A stretch of 64,000 bases of DNA from Bdellovibrionota bacterium (GCA_040386775.1 JAZKEU010000017.1:21464-85463); one strand, 5' to 3'; counted from the first letter of the stretch, positions 1 through 10,002 are shown. Notes: generated by a model not told the origin, from the letters alone. Numbers and translations: made by a program.

Positions 1-150
1 GGTGAGCCGCTCAGAGTCGAAGTGATGTCGACGGCCATTATGAACTCCAAGAATGAATTTGTGGCAACCTCAAGCATTTCTAGAATTTTAGATTCTGATT
101 CACTTTTACGCGCTCTTCATGGTATCTACGAGCCCGAAGAAGAAGATTAA
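1..150 (+). CDS. C-terminal end of an unidentified protein (5' truncated by the window)
   Basis: An open frame runs from the first base to a TAA at 148-150 and gives 49 residues ending in an acidic tail (EPEEED). No start codon can be assigned because the gene begins outside the window. I do not recognise the family: the fragment has alternating hydrophobic residues suggesting beta-strands followed by a short helix, and nothing diagnostic. It is followed after 43 bases by a secreted-protein gene on the same strand. Confidence 0.6.
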   Translation, partial: GEPLRVEVMSTAIMNSKNEFVATSSISRILDSDSLLRALHGIYEPEEED

Positions 151-193
151 AAAAGCTAAGGGATAAAACTCTTGGCGTTCAATCGGGGGTTTT

Positions 194-943
194 ATGAAGT
201 TTTTTATTTTGGTTACTCTTTTATCATTTCAAGTTTCGGCACAACAAATATCAGCAGAAGGAAATATCCGTACAGTTCTAAATCCACCACAAGCTGGGGA
301 GGTTTTTGTTCCTCCAGGATTTGATGATCTGGACGAAGCAGAAATTACTTTTGTGAATCATAGCAGAAATTCTTGCTTTATTAAAACTTACTCTCTTCCT
401 CCGCAAGTAGATGAAGCGACGAAGACTATCCGCATTTCAAATATGTCTTTGATTCTAAAATCAGATTTTTGTAAATCAAGAAATATTGCAACGCCAACAA
501 CTCTAAAAGTAGGCGAGTTAAAAGCAGGTTCTTACAAGGTAGAATTTCAAACTGCTAAGGGAGAATATCAATCTTACGGAGATATCCACATCAGCAAAAG
601 TAAATCTGAAGAAAAAGATGATTTCGAATATGCAGGGCTAGATGTGAACGAGTTGACCGTGAAAGTGAATAGAGAAACTAAGAAAATCGAATTGAACCTT
701 CCAGGATCTTTCCCGAACGGCTGTTACGCTTTCAAAGAAATCAAAGTGATTGATGACCGTTCACCAACGGTGATCGAAGTTCTCCCGATCGTCGAGACGG
801 TGACCGATGTTTGCACTCAAGATATTCAATTTTATAATAAGCAAGTATTAATCCCATACGATGTATCGACAACAACAAAGAAACTCATTCACATTAGATC
901 CGCGGACGGCGTAGCAATAAACCGTGTTGTAAATCTCGAATAA
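194..943 (+). CDS. secreted protein of unknown function
   Basis: 249 codons with a short signal peptide at the N-terminus (Lys-2, then a hydrophobic core ending SVSAQQ, likely cleavage near residue 17), so the product is probably periplasmic. The mature part is polar and contains four or more cysteines (in NSCFIK, DFCKS, NGCYAF and VCTQD) that could form disulfides. A purine-rich stretch (gggggtttt) precedes the ATG. A strong hairpin follows the stop. I recognise no domain; the repeated beta-strand-like pattern suggests an immunoglobulin-like or other beta fold, but this is a guess. Confidence 0.75.
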   Translation: MKFFILVTLLSFQVSAQQISAEGNIRTVLNPPQAGEVFVPPGFDDLDEAEITFVNHSRNSCFIKTYSLPPQVDEATKTIRISNMSLILKSDFCKSRNIATPTTLKVGELKAGSYKVEFQTAKGEYQSYGDIHISKSKSEEKDDFEYAGLDVNELTVKVNRETKKIELNLPGSFPNGCYAFKEIKVIDDRSPTVIEVLPIVETVTDVCTQDIQFYNKQVLIPYDVSTTTKKLIHIRSADGVAINRVVNLE

Positions 944-954
944 ATTTGAAATAA

Positions 955-987
955 AAAAAGAGACTAGATTCAAACTAGTCTCTTTTT
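955..987. terminator. bidirectional intrinsic terminator
   Basis: A 13-bp stem (955-967 with 975-987) has an A-run on one side and a T-run on the other, so it can act in both directions. It lies between the convergent genes ending at 943 (+) and 1024 (-). Confidence 0.9.
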
Positions 988-1023
988 CCAATGTTATTCA
1001 ATTAATATGTATTCAGTAGATTT

Positions 1024-1479
1024 TTAATCCCGGCGAACAACGTACACAATGTTGCCTTCAATTGTTTTTTCAGAATTTGGAACCACAACCTGGTTGGTCT
1101 TGAAGGTAAAAACTGTAGATCTCACTTCTGTTGGACCGGCCAATCCAGCTTCTGTTGTTTTGTATCCACTATCTTTTATAGTGAGAGAGCAATCCATAGC
1201 ACTGCTTCCTAGGACATCTTTTGGCGTAGAATCAGTGCATTTGCTAGAAATATCTATCAGTACTTTGTTTTCACTATCGCCCAATGTTGTTGAGGCTAAA
1301 GTCTTTGACAGAATAGCAGAGAGGTTTTTTTCATCCGTGTTGAAGTCTTGATCTACAACTGTAACTGAAGCTGAGTTATCCAATAGAAGTTTAAGAAGCT
1401 CTGATGTGAGTTTGAGTTTTTCGTTAGCGAATGCAGAAGTTGAGAGTGTGAAGGTAAGAAGGAAAGTTACTAATTTCAT
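1024..1479 (-). CDS. small secreted protein of unknown function
   Basis: 151 codons. The frame is open further upstream, but the ATG at 1479 is preferred because it has an SD (ggagg) 7 bases upstream and begins a clean signal peptide (MKLVTFLLTF..., cleavage after SAFA). The mature protein of about 130 residues has two cysteines (SSKCTD and MDCSL) and no recognised domain. It is convergent with the previous secreted gene and divergent from the Nfu gene. Function unknown. Confidence 0.75.
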   Translation of the reverse strand: MKLVTFLLTFTLSTSAFANEKLKLTSELLKLLLDNSASVTVVDQDFNTDEKNLSAILSKTLASTTLGDSENKVLIDISSKCTDSTPKDVLGSSAMDCSLTIKDSGYKTTEAGLAGPTEVRSTVFTFKTNQVVVPNSEKTIEGNIVYVVRRD

Positions 1480-1596
1480 GGCGCCTCCGGTTTGTCTATA
1501 ATTGATATAGATTTGTTCGTGGCTCATTATTTACTGCATTTCCCTTAAACTGTACATTGGAGAATTAGGAAAAAACTCCCACTTATGCCTTTATGA

Positions 1597-1625
1597 TTGA
1601 AATAGGCCAAAAAAAGACGTATTTA
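1597..1625 (+). promoter_or_regulatory. sigma70-type promoter for the Nfu gene
   Basis: TTGAAA at 1597-1602, 17-base spacer, TATTTA at 1620-1625. The predicted start is near 1632, giving a leader of about 18 bases that carries the SD aaaggtg. Confidence 0.55.
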
Positions 1626-1649
1626 TGTACCTCTTACAAAAGGTGATCT

Positions 1650-2270
1650 ATGAAAGTTGAAATTATTGATATTGGCCAGCCTGAATTTCGCAAATTTACG
1701 TTTGATCAAACGATCTCAAAGACAGAAGTCGAATATCCTTCATCGACCCAAGCTGAAAGATCACCCTTGGCCAATAAGATCTTTGGTTTCCCATGGACAG
1801 AGCAAGTTACGGTGGGAACTGACCATGTGGTCGTAAAGAAACAAGATTGGGTAGATTGGGAAATGCTCGCAGAACCTCTTGCCGGTCTCATCAAAGAACA
1901 TTTCGATATGCTTAAAAGCGATGGAGTTCAAGATTTCGAAGAAAATCCTCCATTAAAGACGGTAGATCCAACTAAAACTGCTGAAGAACTAAGCTCTAGT
2001 TTGGCTCAAAATCCCTTTGCAGCCCAAGTGCAGAAGGTTCTTGATAGCGACATCAATCCTATGGTTGCAAGTCATGGCGGTAAAGTGAGCCTGGTTGACC
2101 TTACTCAAGATACAGTTTACGTGAAATTAGAAGGCGGTTGCCAAGGCTGTTCTTCGTCTCAAGCGACTCTGAAGCAAGGTGTGGAAATCGCGATCAAACG
2201 CGCATTGCCATCGATTCAAAATGTTATTGATGTCACTGATCACGCATCAGGCCACAATCCCTACATGTGA
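1650..2270 (+). CDS. nfu: NifU-like (Nfu) iron-sulfur cluster carrier
   Basis: 206 residues. The N-terminal half (about 1-95) resembles the Nfu N-terminal domain (the SPLANKIFGFPWTEQV segment is typical). The C-terminal NifU domain carries the cluster-binding CxxC as GGCQGC (Cys-164 and Cys-167), followed by the conserved ATLKQGVE helix. Proteins of this build receive a [4Fe-4S] cluster and pass it to apo-enzymes; aconitase, encoded in this window, is a plausible client. A linker of about 40 residues separates the domains. The gene has its own promoter and a modest hairpin (about 2300-2323) downstream. It sits just before the 2-oxoglutarate dehydrogenase operon but 178 bases separate them. 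Confidence 0.9.
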   Translation: MKVEIIDIGQPEFRKFTFDQTISKTEVEYPSSTQAERSPLANKIFGFPWTEQVTVGTDHVVVKKQDWVDWEMLAEPLAGLIKEHFDMLKSDGVQDFEENPPLKTVDPTKTAEELSSSLAQNPFAAQVQKVLDSDINPMVASHGGKVSLVDLTQDTVYVKLEGGCQGCSSSQATLKQGVEIAIKRALPSIQNVIDVTDHASGHNPYM

Positions 2271-2448
2271 TGGTCTCTCTGCTTCAATACTAAAGTCTCA
2301 CCCAATCTGATTCCAATTTGGGTCTAAAATATTTTTAGTTTTAGTCTAAGGTCGTCATGCCCACATTTACAATTGTTGGCAGTTCAGTTATGCCTTAAGA
2401 TCTTAATAGTATTGATCTTTACTCACAATCAAACAGGATATCGACGCT

Positions 2449-5148
2449 TTGGAAAAAAATAAATTAAGTTACATGAATCAATCGAACGCCGAATATATCG
2501 ACGGACTTTATCAACAGTATTTAAAATCTCCCGACACTGTCGAAAATGAATGGAAAAGATTTTTCGAGGGAATGGAATTTTCTAAAGACGGCGGTCTTTC
2601 AGAAAAAGATTTAAACGTATATAGATTAATTCGCGCGTATCGTGATTATGGACATTTCGAAGCGCAATTGAATCCACTTCAAAACTCCAATTCAAAATCA
2701 GAAGAATTGTCTTTAACAAAATACGGACTAACGGATGCTGACCTTGGACAGCACTTTGAAATTGGTGCGTACAAAGGGACGCTAAAGGAAATCGTAGAGT
2801 CTCTCAAAAGAACTTACTGCGGAACTTTATCGGTGCAAGTGGCCGAGACAAAGCCGCGCATTCGTGAATGGTTTATCAACGAGATGGAAAAAAATCTTGA
2901 GAACCATAAAATTTCTAAAGAAGAAAAATTAAATATCTTAAGACAAGTGATCATCACCGATTCCTTCGAAAATTTTTTACACACACGCTATGTGGGAGCA
3001 AAAAGATTCTCTGTAGAAGGTGGAGATTCATTGATTCCAATTTTAGAAAAGATCGCAGGTAGCGGAACTAAAATCGGTGTCGAAGAAATCACGATTGGTA
3101 TGGCTCATAGAGGAAGACTGAACGTTCTTGCAAATTTTATGGGTAAAGGTTACGGAGATATTTTCTCTGAGTTCGACGGAAAAGCTTTTGATGGAATTCC
3201 TGGTTTGGATGGCGACGTAAAATATCATTTGGGTTACCAATCGGTAAAAGAAACAGCGAATGGCCCATGCGCGGTATCGTTAGCATTTAATCCGTCACAC
3301 TTAGAAGCGGTCAACCCGGTTGTTCAAGGTATCGTAAGAGCAAAACAAAGAATTAGAAAAGACACAGAAAAAAGAAAAAAAGTTGTTCCGGTGTTAATTC
3401 ACGGTGAGGCGGCATTTGCTGGCCAAGGCGTTGTGAGTGAAGGTTTTCAGATGTCACAACTCAAAGGTTATACTGTGGGTGGAACAGTTCATATCATTAT
3501 CGATAACCAAGTGGGTTTCACGGCGGACGTAGTGGACACAAGAAGTTCTCCGTATTCATCTGACGTTGCAAAAACATTATTGTGTCCAGTGATTCATGTG
3601 AATGGTGACGATGTTGAGGCGTGCGTAAGAGCTGCCGATATTGCAATTCGATTCAGACAAGAATTCGGTCACGACGTTGTGATCAATATGACTTGCTATC
3701 GAAGATTTGGACACAACGAAGGTGATGAGCCTGCATTCACGCAACCGGTGATGTACGCCATCATTAAGAATCATCCAACATTAGCAGAAATCTATGGTGC
3801 AAAATTAATCGCAGAAAAACATATCGATGAAAAGGGTTTGACTGCGCTCACTCAAGAGAAAATGGACAATCTCCAAAAGATCTTGGATGAAGTGAGAAAA
3901 AAACCTTTAACCCTTAAGCTCATGTCTTTTGAAGGTTTGTGGAAAGGCTTCAGACGTGGAGAGCTTAAAGACTTCGACGTTCCAACGAATACAAAAACAG
4001 ATTTAAAAAATTTAAAGAAAGTGGGGGAAGTTTTAACGACTTTCCCTAAGGGTTTTACTCCACATTCAAAAATTGAAAAATTAGTTGAACAAAGAAAGCA
4101 AATGGCAACTGGGGAGAAACCAGTGGACTGGGGCATGGCAGAGCTTCTTTGTTATGGAAGTTTGATTCACGAGGGAACTTCGGTAAGGCTTTCTGGTCAA
4201 GATTGCGGAAGAGGAACATTCACTCACAGACATTCCGTATTCTATGATGTTAAAACTGGAGAGCCATACACTCCGTTAAAAACTGTGAATTTAGAAAAAG
4301 AATTCTGTGTATACGATTCATTGTTATCTGAATATGGTGTTCTTGGATTTGAATACGGAAATTCGATTTCAGATCCAACATTTCTAACAATTTGGGAAGC
4401 GCAATTTGGTGACTTTATGAACGGTGCTCAAATCATCATCGACCAATTCTTGGTTGCAGGCGAGAGCAAATGGTATCAAATGAGTGGCCTTGTGCTTTTA
4501 CTTCCTCACGGATACGAAGGACAAGGACCTGAGCACTCAAGCGCAAGGCTCGAAAGATTCTTACAATCCTGTGCACAAGCGAACATCCAAGTCTGTAACT
4601 TTACAACTCCAGCGCAACTTTTCCACGCCTTAAGACGCCAAGTGAAGAGAGATTTCAGGAAACCGTTAGTTGTAATGTCTCCCAAATCATTACTCAGACA
4701 TCCAAAAGTCGTTTCAACATTGGAAGAACTATCGACAGGAACGTTCCAAGAAATTCTATTGGATCCAACAGTGAAGGATTACAAAAATGTTGAACAATTC
4801 GTATTCTGTTCTGGAAAAGTTTATTACGACTTAGATGATGCTAGAGAAAAGGCAAAAGTTGTAGGCACCGATAAGGTTGCTGTGATCAGAGTAGAGCAGC
4901 TGTACCCATTCCCAGAAAAGAAAATTCATGAATTAATTAAATCTTCAAAGAAGTTAAAGGCCATCACATGGTTGCAGGAAGAACCGAAGAACATGGGCGC
5001 ATACAATGTAGTCGCTCCATGGTTTGATCATAAAGTTCATTACATAGGACGTGATATGAGAGCATCTCCGGCGACGGGATCTCCATACAAACACGCAGAA
5101 GAGCAAAAAGAAATCGCAACTCAATTTTTAGAATTATACAAGAAGTAG
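2449..5148 (+). CDS. sucA: 2-oxoglutarate dehydrogenase E1 component
   Basis: 899 residues, close to the usual 930. E1 decarboxylates 2-oxoglutarate on thiamine diphosphate and hands the succinyl group to the lipoyl arm of SucB. Diagnostic segments are the N-terminal NAEYIDGLYQQYL region that docks to E2, the AHRGRLN motif, NPSHLEAVNPV, HGEAAFAGQG, and RRFGHNEGDEP, which completes the ThDP/Mg site. The chosen TTG start at 2449 keeps the conserved N-terminus; an ATG at 2473 is possible but would cut it. A weak agga lies upstream. A candidate promoter is TTTACA (2366) with a 17-base gap to TATGCC. It is the first gene of a sucA-sucB-lpd operon, with 9 bases to sucB. Confidence 0.97.
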   Translation: MEKNKLSYMNQSNAEYIDGLYQQYLKSPDTVENEWKRFFEGMEFSKDGGLSEKDLNVYRLIRAYRDYGHFEAQLNPLQNSNSKSEELSLTKYGLTDADLGQHFEIGAYKGTLKEIVESLKRTYCGTLSVQVAETKPRIREWFINEMEKNLENHKISKEEKLNILRQVIITDSFENFLHTRYVGAKRFSVEGGDSLIPILEKIAGSGTKIGVEEITIGMAHRGRLNVLANFMGKGYGDIFSEFDGKAFDGIPGLDGDVKYHLGYQSVKETANGPCAVSLAFNPSHLEAVNPVVQGIVRAKQRIRKDTEKRKKVVPVLIHGEAAFAGQGVVSEGFQMSQLKGYTVGGTVHIIIDNQVGFTADVVDTRSSPYSSDVAKTLLCPVIHVNGDDVEACVRAADIAIRFRQEFGHDVVINMTCYRRFGHNEGDEPAFTQPVMYAIIKNHPTLAEIYGAKLIAEKHIDEKGLTALTQEKMDNLQKILDEVRKKPLTLKLMSFEGLWKGFRRGELKDFDVPTNTKTDLKNLKKVGEVLTTFPKGFTPHSKIEKLVEQRKQMATGEKPVDWGMAELLCYGSLIHEGTSVRLSGQDCGRGTFTHRHSVFYDVKTGEPYTPLKTVNLEKEFCVYDSLLSEYGVLGFEYGNSISDPTFLTIWEAQFGDFMNGAQIIIDQFLVAGESKWYQMSGLVLLLPHGYEGQGPEHSSARLERFLQSCAQANIQVCNFTTPAQLFHALRRQVKRDFRKPLVVMSPKSLLRHPKVVSTLEELSTGTFQEILLDPTVKDYKNVEQFVFCSGKVYYDLDDAREKAKVVGTDKVAVIRVEQLYPFPEKKIHELIKSSKKLKAITWLQEEPKNMGAYNVVAPWFDHKVHYIGRDMRASPATGSPYKHAEEQKEIATQFLELYKK

Positions 5149-5157
5149 GAGTCAGAA

Positions 5158-6390
5158 ATGAAAGACGTAAAGATACCAACAGTAGGCGAATCTATCACGG
5201 AAGCCACAATTGCTCGTTGGATTAAGAAAACTGGTGAGTTTGTAAAAAAAGGTGAAGCGATTCTAGAAGTAGAAACCGACAAGGCCAACGTGGAAGTTGT
5301 TGCAGATGATAGTGGTGTTTTAAAAACATCAGCGAACGAAGGCGATGTGGTTCTGATTGGGTCGACAGTTGCGCAGATTGATGAATCAAAGGCAGCCCCA
5401 AATGCGGCTGCTCCAGCGGAAGAAAAAGCATCGCCTGCAGCTCCAGCTCCTAAATCTGCTCCAGCAGCAGCGGGAACAGAGATGCACGCGAGCAGCGAAC
5501 ATTCTCCTGCGGTGAGAAAGATCGTTGCCGAAAAGCAAATCGATGTCACAACAATTCAAGGAACTGGAAAAGATGGAAGATTAACTAAGGCTGACGTCAC
5601 CAATCCTCAGGCGAAAGCTCCTGCGGCTCCCTCTGCTCCAGCAAAAGCGCCAAGCGCTCCAATGCCAACAAGAGCTCCCTCTTCGCAACAAGGCCAACAA
5701 GAGCGCGTAAAGATGACTAATATCCGTAAGAAGATTGCTGAAAGATTATTAATGTCTCAGCAAACGACAGCAACTCTAACAACATTTAACGATGTGGATA
5801 TGACAAATCTTTTAGCTTTAAGAGCTAAATACAAAGATACTTTTAAAGAAAAGTATAATGTGTCTTTAGGTTTCATGGGCTTCTTCGTAAAAGCTTCTAT
5901 CGAGGCTCTAAAAGAAATTCGTGCGGTGAATGGTTTGATCGATGGAACGGATATGATCTACAACAATTTCTACAACATTGGTGTAGCGGTGGGCACAGAG
6001 AAAGGGTTGATCGTTCCAGTATTAAAAGATGCAGATCACTTATCATTAGCTGGAATTGAACAAGAAATTAAAAATTATGCATTGAAGGCACGCGACGGAA
6101 AAATTTCTCCAGATGATTTATCAGGAGGAACATTCACGATCTCTAACGGTGGTGTGTATGGATCGCTGATGTCTACGCCAATTTTAAATCCACCACAGAG
6201 TGGTATCTTGGGTATGCATAGAATCGAAGAAAGACCTGTTGCAATCAATGGCAAAGTTGAAATCAGACCCATGATGTATCTTGCATTATCTTACGACCAT
6301 AGAGTGATCGATGGCAAAGAAGCAGTGACATTCTTAGTGAAGATTAAACAATGTATCGAAGACCCGACTCGTATTCTTTTAGAAGTATAA
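5158..6390 (+). CDS. sucB: dihydrolipoyllysine succinyltransferase (E2 of OGDH)
   Basis: 410 residues in the standard E2 order: one lipoyl domain (1-75, lipoyl lysine Lys-42 in ETDKANVEV), an Ala/Pro-rich linker, the peripheral subunit-binding domain (about 113-147), a second Ala/Pro linker, then the catalytic domain. The active-site motif [12 protein letters not shown] places the catalytic histidine at about residue 381. E2 moves the succinyl group to CoA and forms the structural core of the complex. A good SD (taggag) precedes the ATG. It is 9 bases after sucA and 24 before lpd. Confidence 0.97.
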   Translation: MKDVKIPTVGESITEATIARWIKKTGEFVKKGEAILEVETDKANVEVVADDSGVLKTSANEGDVVLIGSTVAQIDESKAAPNAAAPAEEKASPAAPAPKSAPAAAGTEMHASSEHSPAVRKIVAEKQIDVTTIQGTGKDGRLTKADVTNPQAKAPAAPSAPAKAPSAPMPTRAPSSQQGQQERVKMTNIRKKIAERLLMSQQTTATLTTFNDVDMTNLLALRAKYKDTFKEKYNVSLGFMGFFVKASIEALKEIRAVNGLIDGTDMIYNNFYNIGVAVGTEKGLIVPVLKDADHLSLAGIEQEIKNYALKARDGKISPDDLSGGTFTISNGGVYGSLMSTPILNPPQSGILGMHRIEERPVAINGKVEIRPMMYLALSYDHRVIDGKEAVTFLVKIKQCIEDPTRILLEV

Positions 6391-6414
6391 TTCTCTTTAG
6401 TAAAGGCAAAAAAA

Positions 6415-7836
6415 ATGGCAGAAAATAATTTTGATGTGGTTTTTATCGGCGCTGGTCCTGGTGGTTACACGGGAGCAATACGTGCAGCTCAACTAGGAAT
6501 GAAGGTTGCGATCGTAGAAAAATATAAAACTCTTGGTGGGACTTGTCTCAATGTAGGTTGTATTCCTTCAAAAGCTCTTCTGGATTCTTCCGAGCATTTC
6601 GAAGCGGCAAATCATGAGTTAGAAGCTCATGGTGTAAAAGTAAGCGGTGTAAGTCTAGATCTTAATCGTATGATGGAAAGAAAATCTAAAATCGTAAAAG
6701 ATCTCACCAGTGGTGTAGATTTCCTTATGAAAAAAAACAAAATCGAAAGATTTTTAGGCTACGGAAAAATCACAACACCCAATGAAGTAGAAATCAAAGC
6801 GGAAGACGGCGCAACGATGAAGCTTGCTGCCAAAAACATAGTCATCGCCACAGGGAGTGTGGTTGCTGAACTGCCATTTATGAAAGTGGATAAAATCAAT
6901 GTGATTTCATCCACCCAAGCTCTATCACTTGAGACTGTTCCAAAGCACTTGGTGGTTGTGGGTGGCGGTGTGATCGGACTAGAACTGGGTTCAGTGTGGA
7001 AGAGACTTGGCGCAAAAGTCACAGTAATTGAATTTGCTGATCGCATTGCCAGTATGATGGATTCTCAAATGACAACCGTCCTTACTCGTTCTTTGAAAAA
7101 ACAAGGAATGGAGTTTGTTTTGAAGGCCAAAGTGACAGGTTATAAAGCTGAGAAAAAAGGCAAAGAAACTGAAATCACCGTTACATATGAGGACATGACA
7201 AAAAATACAACAGTGGATATTAAGTGCGATAAAATTTTATTGGCCGTTGGTAGAAAACCTTTTTCCGAAGGCTTAGGCTTAGAAGAATTAGGAATTGAAA
7301 AAGACAAGCGCGGATTTATCCAAGTGAATGATCACTACCAAACGAAGCACCCAAATATTTTTGCAATTGGTGATGTGATTCCTGGTCCAATGCTTGCCCA
7401 CAAATCAGAAGAAGAAGGTGTTGCCGTTGCGGAGATCCTTGCGGGTCAGGCGGGACATGTGAATTACAATACGGTTCCTTCCGTGATCTATACTTGGCCA
7501 GAGCTTGCTAGTGTCGGTTTATCAGAAGAGCAAGTAAAAGAAAAAGGCACAGAATATAAAGTTGGAACATTTCCATTCACAGCAAATGCGAGAGCAAAAG
7601 CTATCGGTATGACAGATGGACTTGTAAAAGTGATCGCAGACAAAGCAACGGACAAAGTTTTAGGAGTTCACATCGTTGGTCCAAGAGCTTCTGACGTTCT
7701 TGCAGAAGCGGTGATAGCAATGGAATTCAGCGCATCGGCTGAAGACATAGCAAGAACATTCCACGGTCATCCTACGCTCTCAGAAGTGATGAGAGAAGCT
7801 GCGCTCAACGTTGATAAAATGGCCCGCCAAGGTTAA
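6415..7836 (+). CDS. lpd: dihydrolipoamide dehydrogenase (E3)
   Basis: 473 residues, full length. It re-oxidises the dihydrolipoyl arm of E2 and reduces NAD+. Visible features are the FAD-binding GAGPGGY (13-19), the redox disulfide GGTCLNVGC (Cys-44/Cys-49), the NAD-binding GGGVIGLELGSVW, the second FAD contact IFAIGDVIPGPMLAH, and the C-terminal HGHPTLSE that supplies the catalytic base (His-452) and its Glu. It is the third gene of the suc operon. Being the only E3 seen here, it may also serve other 2-oxoacid complexes, though that cannot be told from this window. Confidence 0.97.
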   Translation: MAENNFDVVFIGAGPGGYTGAIRAAQLGMKVAIVEKYKTLGGTCLNVGCIPSKALLDSSEHFEAANHELEAHGVKVSGVSLDLNRMMERKSKIVKDLTSGVDFLMKKNKIERFLGYGKITTPNEVEIKAEDGATMKLAAKNIVIATGSVVAELPFMKVDKINVISSTQALSLETVPKHLVVVGGGVIGLELGSVWKRLGAKVTVIEFADRIASMMDSQMTTVLTRSLKKQGMEFVLKAKVTGYKAEKKGKETEITVTYEDMTKNTTVDIKCDKILLAVGRKPFSEGLGLEELGIEKDKRGFIQVNDHYQTKHPNIFAIGDVIPGPMLAHKSEEEGVAVAEILAGQAGHVNYNTVPSVIYTWPELASVGLSEEQVKEKGTEYKVGTFPFTANARAKAIGMTDGLVKVIADKATDKVLGVHIVGPRASDVLAEAVIAMEFSASAEDIARTFHGHPTLSEVMREAALNVDKMARQG

Positions 7837-7865
7837 GAAGTCTTTATGATTTTTAGAGGTAATTT

Positions 7866-8858
7866 GTGAAGGCAATGTTTTGTACGGGTTATAGGTCATT
7901 AGACTATCTTAGGCTCGTAGACGTAGATAAGCCTGTGCTGGGCGAGAGTGATTTGCTTATCGAAGTGAAATTCAGTTCTGTTCAAACCGCAGATTGGCGC
8001 ATTCAAAGTTTCGAAATGCCTAAAGGTATGGGGACACTTGCGAGACTTATTTTTGGTTTTTCCAAACCCAGGCAGCCTATTTTGGGAACCGAAATTTCGG
8101 GTGTGATCAAGGCTACGGGTCCAAATGTAAAAACATTTAAAGTTGGAGACGAAGTAGTTGCAGTTCTTGGTGCAAAATTTGGAGGTCATGCCGAATTTAT
8201 AAAAGTAAAAGAAGATAGTCTTATTCTTAAAAAGCCTTCGAATATGAAATTTCAAGAGGCCGCGTGCTTATCTTTTGGAGGATTAACTGCTCTTGATTTT
8301 TTGAAATATAAAGCAAACGTTAAGAGTCGAGAACATGTGTTGATTCACGGAGCATCAGGTGCAGTGGGACTTGCGGCAATTCAGATTGCAAAGCACCTGG
8401 GAGCGGTCGTTACAGCTGTCTGCAGCCAGGAAAACTTTCCACTAGTTAGATCCATCGGTGCTGATTTTGTGTTGGATTACAGCAAGGAAGCATTTTGGAA
8501 ATCAGAGACCAAGTATGACGTTATTTTTGATATTATTGGAAACTTCAAAATTTCAGAAGGCCTTGATTCGCTTAAAGACTTCGGTCGATTGGTTTTAATA
8601 GCGGCTGGGCTTGAGCAAATGTTATTTGGTAGTGTACAAACTATATCCACAAAAAAGAAAGTCATTACAGGAGTAGGAGCAGAGTCGAAAGATCTTTTAT
8701 TGGAATTAATTCAGCTTTATGAAAGAGGCCAATACAAGTCCATTATTGATAGAGAGTATTCATTGGAACAGATTCCTGAAGCTTACAAATACACTAGTGG
8801 ACGTCACAAGCGAGGCAATGTAGTCATCAACATTGGCGGAGTGCGCTCTAGAGATTAA
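7866..8858 (+). CDS. zinc-independent medium-chain dehydrogenase/reductase (quinone oxidoreductase-like)
   Basis: 330 residues from a GTG start with SD agaggt. The N-terminal GroES-like domain has LGTEISGVI and GDEVVA; the Rossmann domain has HGASGAVGLAAIQIAKHLGA, the NADP-binding signature of zeta-crystallin/quinone-reductase-like MDR enzymes. The zinc ligands of true alcohol dehydrogenases are absent. The substrate is unknown. It follows lpd by 29 bases and may be co-transcribed. It ends 4 bases before a convergent minus-strand gene with no obvious terminator between them. Confidence 0.85.
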   Translation: MKAMFCTGYRSLDYLRLVDVDKPVLGESDLLIEVKFSSVQTADWRIQSFEMPKGMGTLARLIFGFSKPRQPILGTEISGVIKATGPNVKTFKVGDEVVAVLGAKFGGHAEFIKVKEDSLILKKPSNMKFQEAACLSFGGLTALDFLKYKANVKSREHVLIHGASGAVGLAAIQIAKHLGAVVTAVCSQENFPLVRSIGADFVLDYSKEAFWKSETKYDVIFDIIGNFKISEGLDSLKDFGRLVLIAAGLEQMLFGSVQTISTKKKVITGVGAESKDLLLELIQLYERGQYKSIIDREYSLEQIPEAYKYTSGRHKRGNVVINIGGVRSRD

Positions 8859-8862
8859 CTGA

Positions 8863-10002
8863 TTAAATTTTACAAGAGCCGCTGCGATCAAAGATTGAAT
8901 TTGTGCTATTTTCTACGGCCTTCACGTAACCATAAAAATTACTTCTTTTAACTAACTTCATCACGATATTGAAGGCCTCGGCCTCAGTTTTTTTTCTTAG
9001 AGCACTTTTACCTATGGAACCTTTAATTGTATTGAGAACAGCTCCTGGGCCCTTATTATACATTCCTAGAGTGATGTAAGATCTTACTTGTCTATATTGA
9101 TCCGTATTTGTTTTAGCGTAGCCCCAGTAAGCCAACAATTTTTCTGCATTGTAAGGGTTTCCTTCATCGCTGCGATAATGAAGGTAAAGTCCGATTCCAC
9201 CCAATAAACTCCTGCCAATTCCGTCACCCATGGAAATGAATTCGCAAGATTTTAAATTTTTTATTTGCGTGGTTCTGGCTAAGAGTTTTTTGAAATTTTC
9301 GCAGGACCTGGGATTGTTCGTAACATGTTTTTTAAGAAATCGAAATCCTGCGTTTCCCGGATGGAATAAATTCTTTTGAGTTCCTCGAATCAACTGTGCG
9401 ATTCCAGTTCCTCCATCATATTGAAAGAAAAATCCAAAAGCTGATTCATGATTTAGTTTTTTAAAAATTATTTTTCTCTCAAAACTATCAATAGAGTCAC
9501 CATAACATCTCAAAGCTTCGTTTAAGCCCCAATAAATATAATCCACCACGCCATCTGTTACACAGGGAGTTTGTTTTACGTAAGTTCCATTCTCTGCTGA
9601 AGAAGCGCAAGTTTTTTTACTTTGGGTAACATAAGGGATTCTCTTCATGGCGCATGAAATTTGCTCCCTATTTATAAAACTTTGGAAGCTTGTTTCTCGA
9701 AAATAACTAGGAATTAATTGTTTTTCTTGCTCTCTCTTGTATGCGGCTAAGAACGAATCTTGTTCGGTGAGGATGGATTTTTCTAATTGATCAGCATAAG
9801 TTCTAATGTTTGTGTTGCCAATAATGCAGGTGTTGTTTGTTGGATAAGTTGGAAAGAGTGGAGCCGCATTCTGCTGTGTGGGGATGAGAGGCTGTCTCGG
9901 TACCGGAGAGCTTGGTGCGAGAGTTGGAAATAAAGATGTTTGGGCAAAAGCCACAGCTTTCAACACCATTAAGATGAAGAACACTGCTATTGTTTTTTTC
10001 AT
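8863..10002 (-). CDS. secreted protein with a putative lysozyme/lytic-transglycosylase-like domain
   Basis: 379 residues with a signal peptide (MKKTIAVFFI..., cleavage after AFAQ), a Pro-rich linker (24-55), and a C-terminal region containing NHESAFG (Glu-186) followed by GGTGIAQL (Gln-203). That Glu-Ser...Gly-x-x-Gln arrangement is the hallmark of SLT/lysozyme folds, so cleavage of peptidoglycan in the periplasm or in prey is plausible. About nine cysteines suggest disulfides. The assignment rests on this motif alone and the rest is unlike proteins I know. No SD is visible before the ATG. It lies downstream of acnA, separated by a hairpin. Confidence 0.6.
   Translation of the reverse strand: MKKTIAVFFILMVLKAVAFAQTSLFPTLAPSSPVPRQPLIPTQQNAAPLFPTYPTNNTCIIGNTNIRTYADQLEKSILTEQDSFLAAYKREQEKQLIPSYFRETSFQSFINREQISCAMKRIPYVTQSKKTCASSAENGTYVKQTPCVTDGVVDYIYWGLNEALRCYGDSIDSFERKIIFKKLNHESAFGFFFQYDGGTGIAQLIRGTQKNLFHPGNAGFRFLKKHVTNNPRSCENFKKLLARTTQIKNLKSCEFISMGDGIGRSLLGGIGLYLHYRSDEGNPYNAEKLLAYWGYAKTNTDQYRQVRSYITLGMYNKGPGAVLNTIKGSIGKSALRKKTEAEAFNIVMKLVKRSNFYGYVKAVENSTNSIFDRSGSCKI

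Noticed and set aside
1049..1351. 100-codon frame opposite the small secreted gene at 1024-1479
   Set aside because: Shadow of a gene with a clear signal peptide and SD on the other strand.
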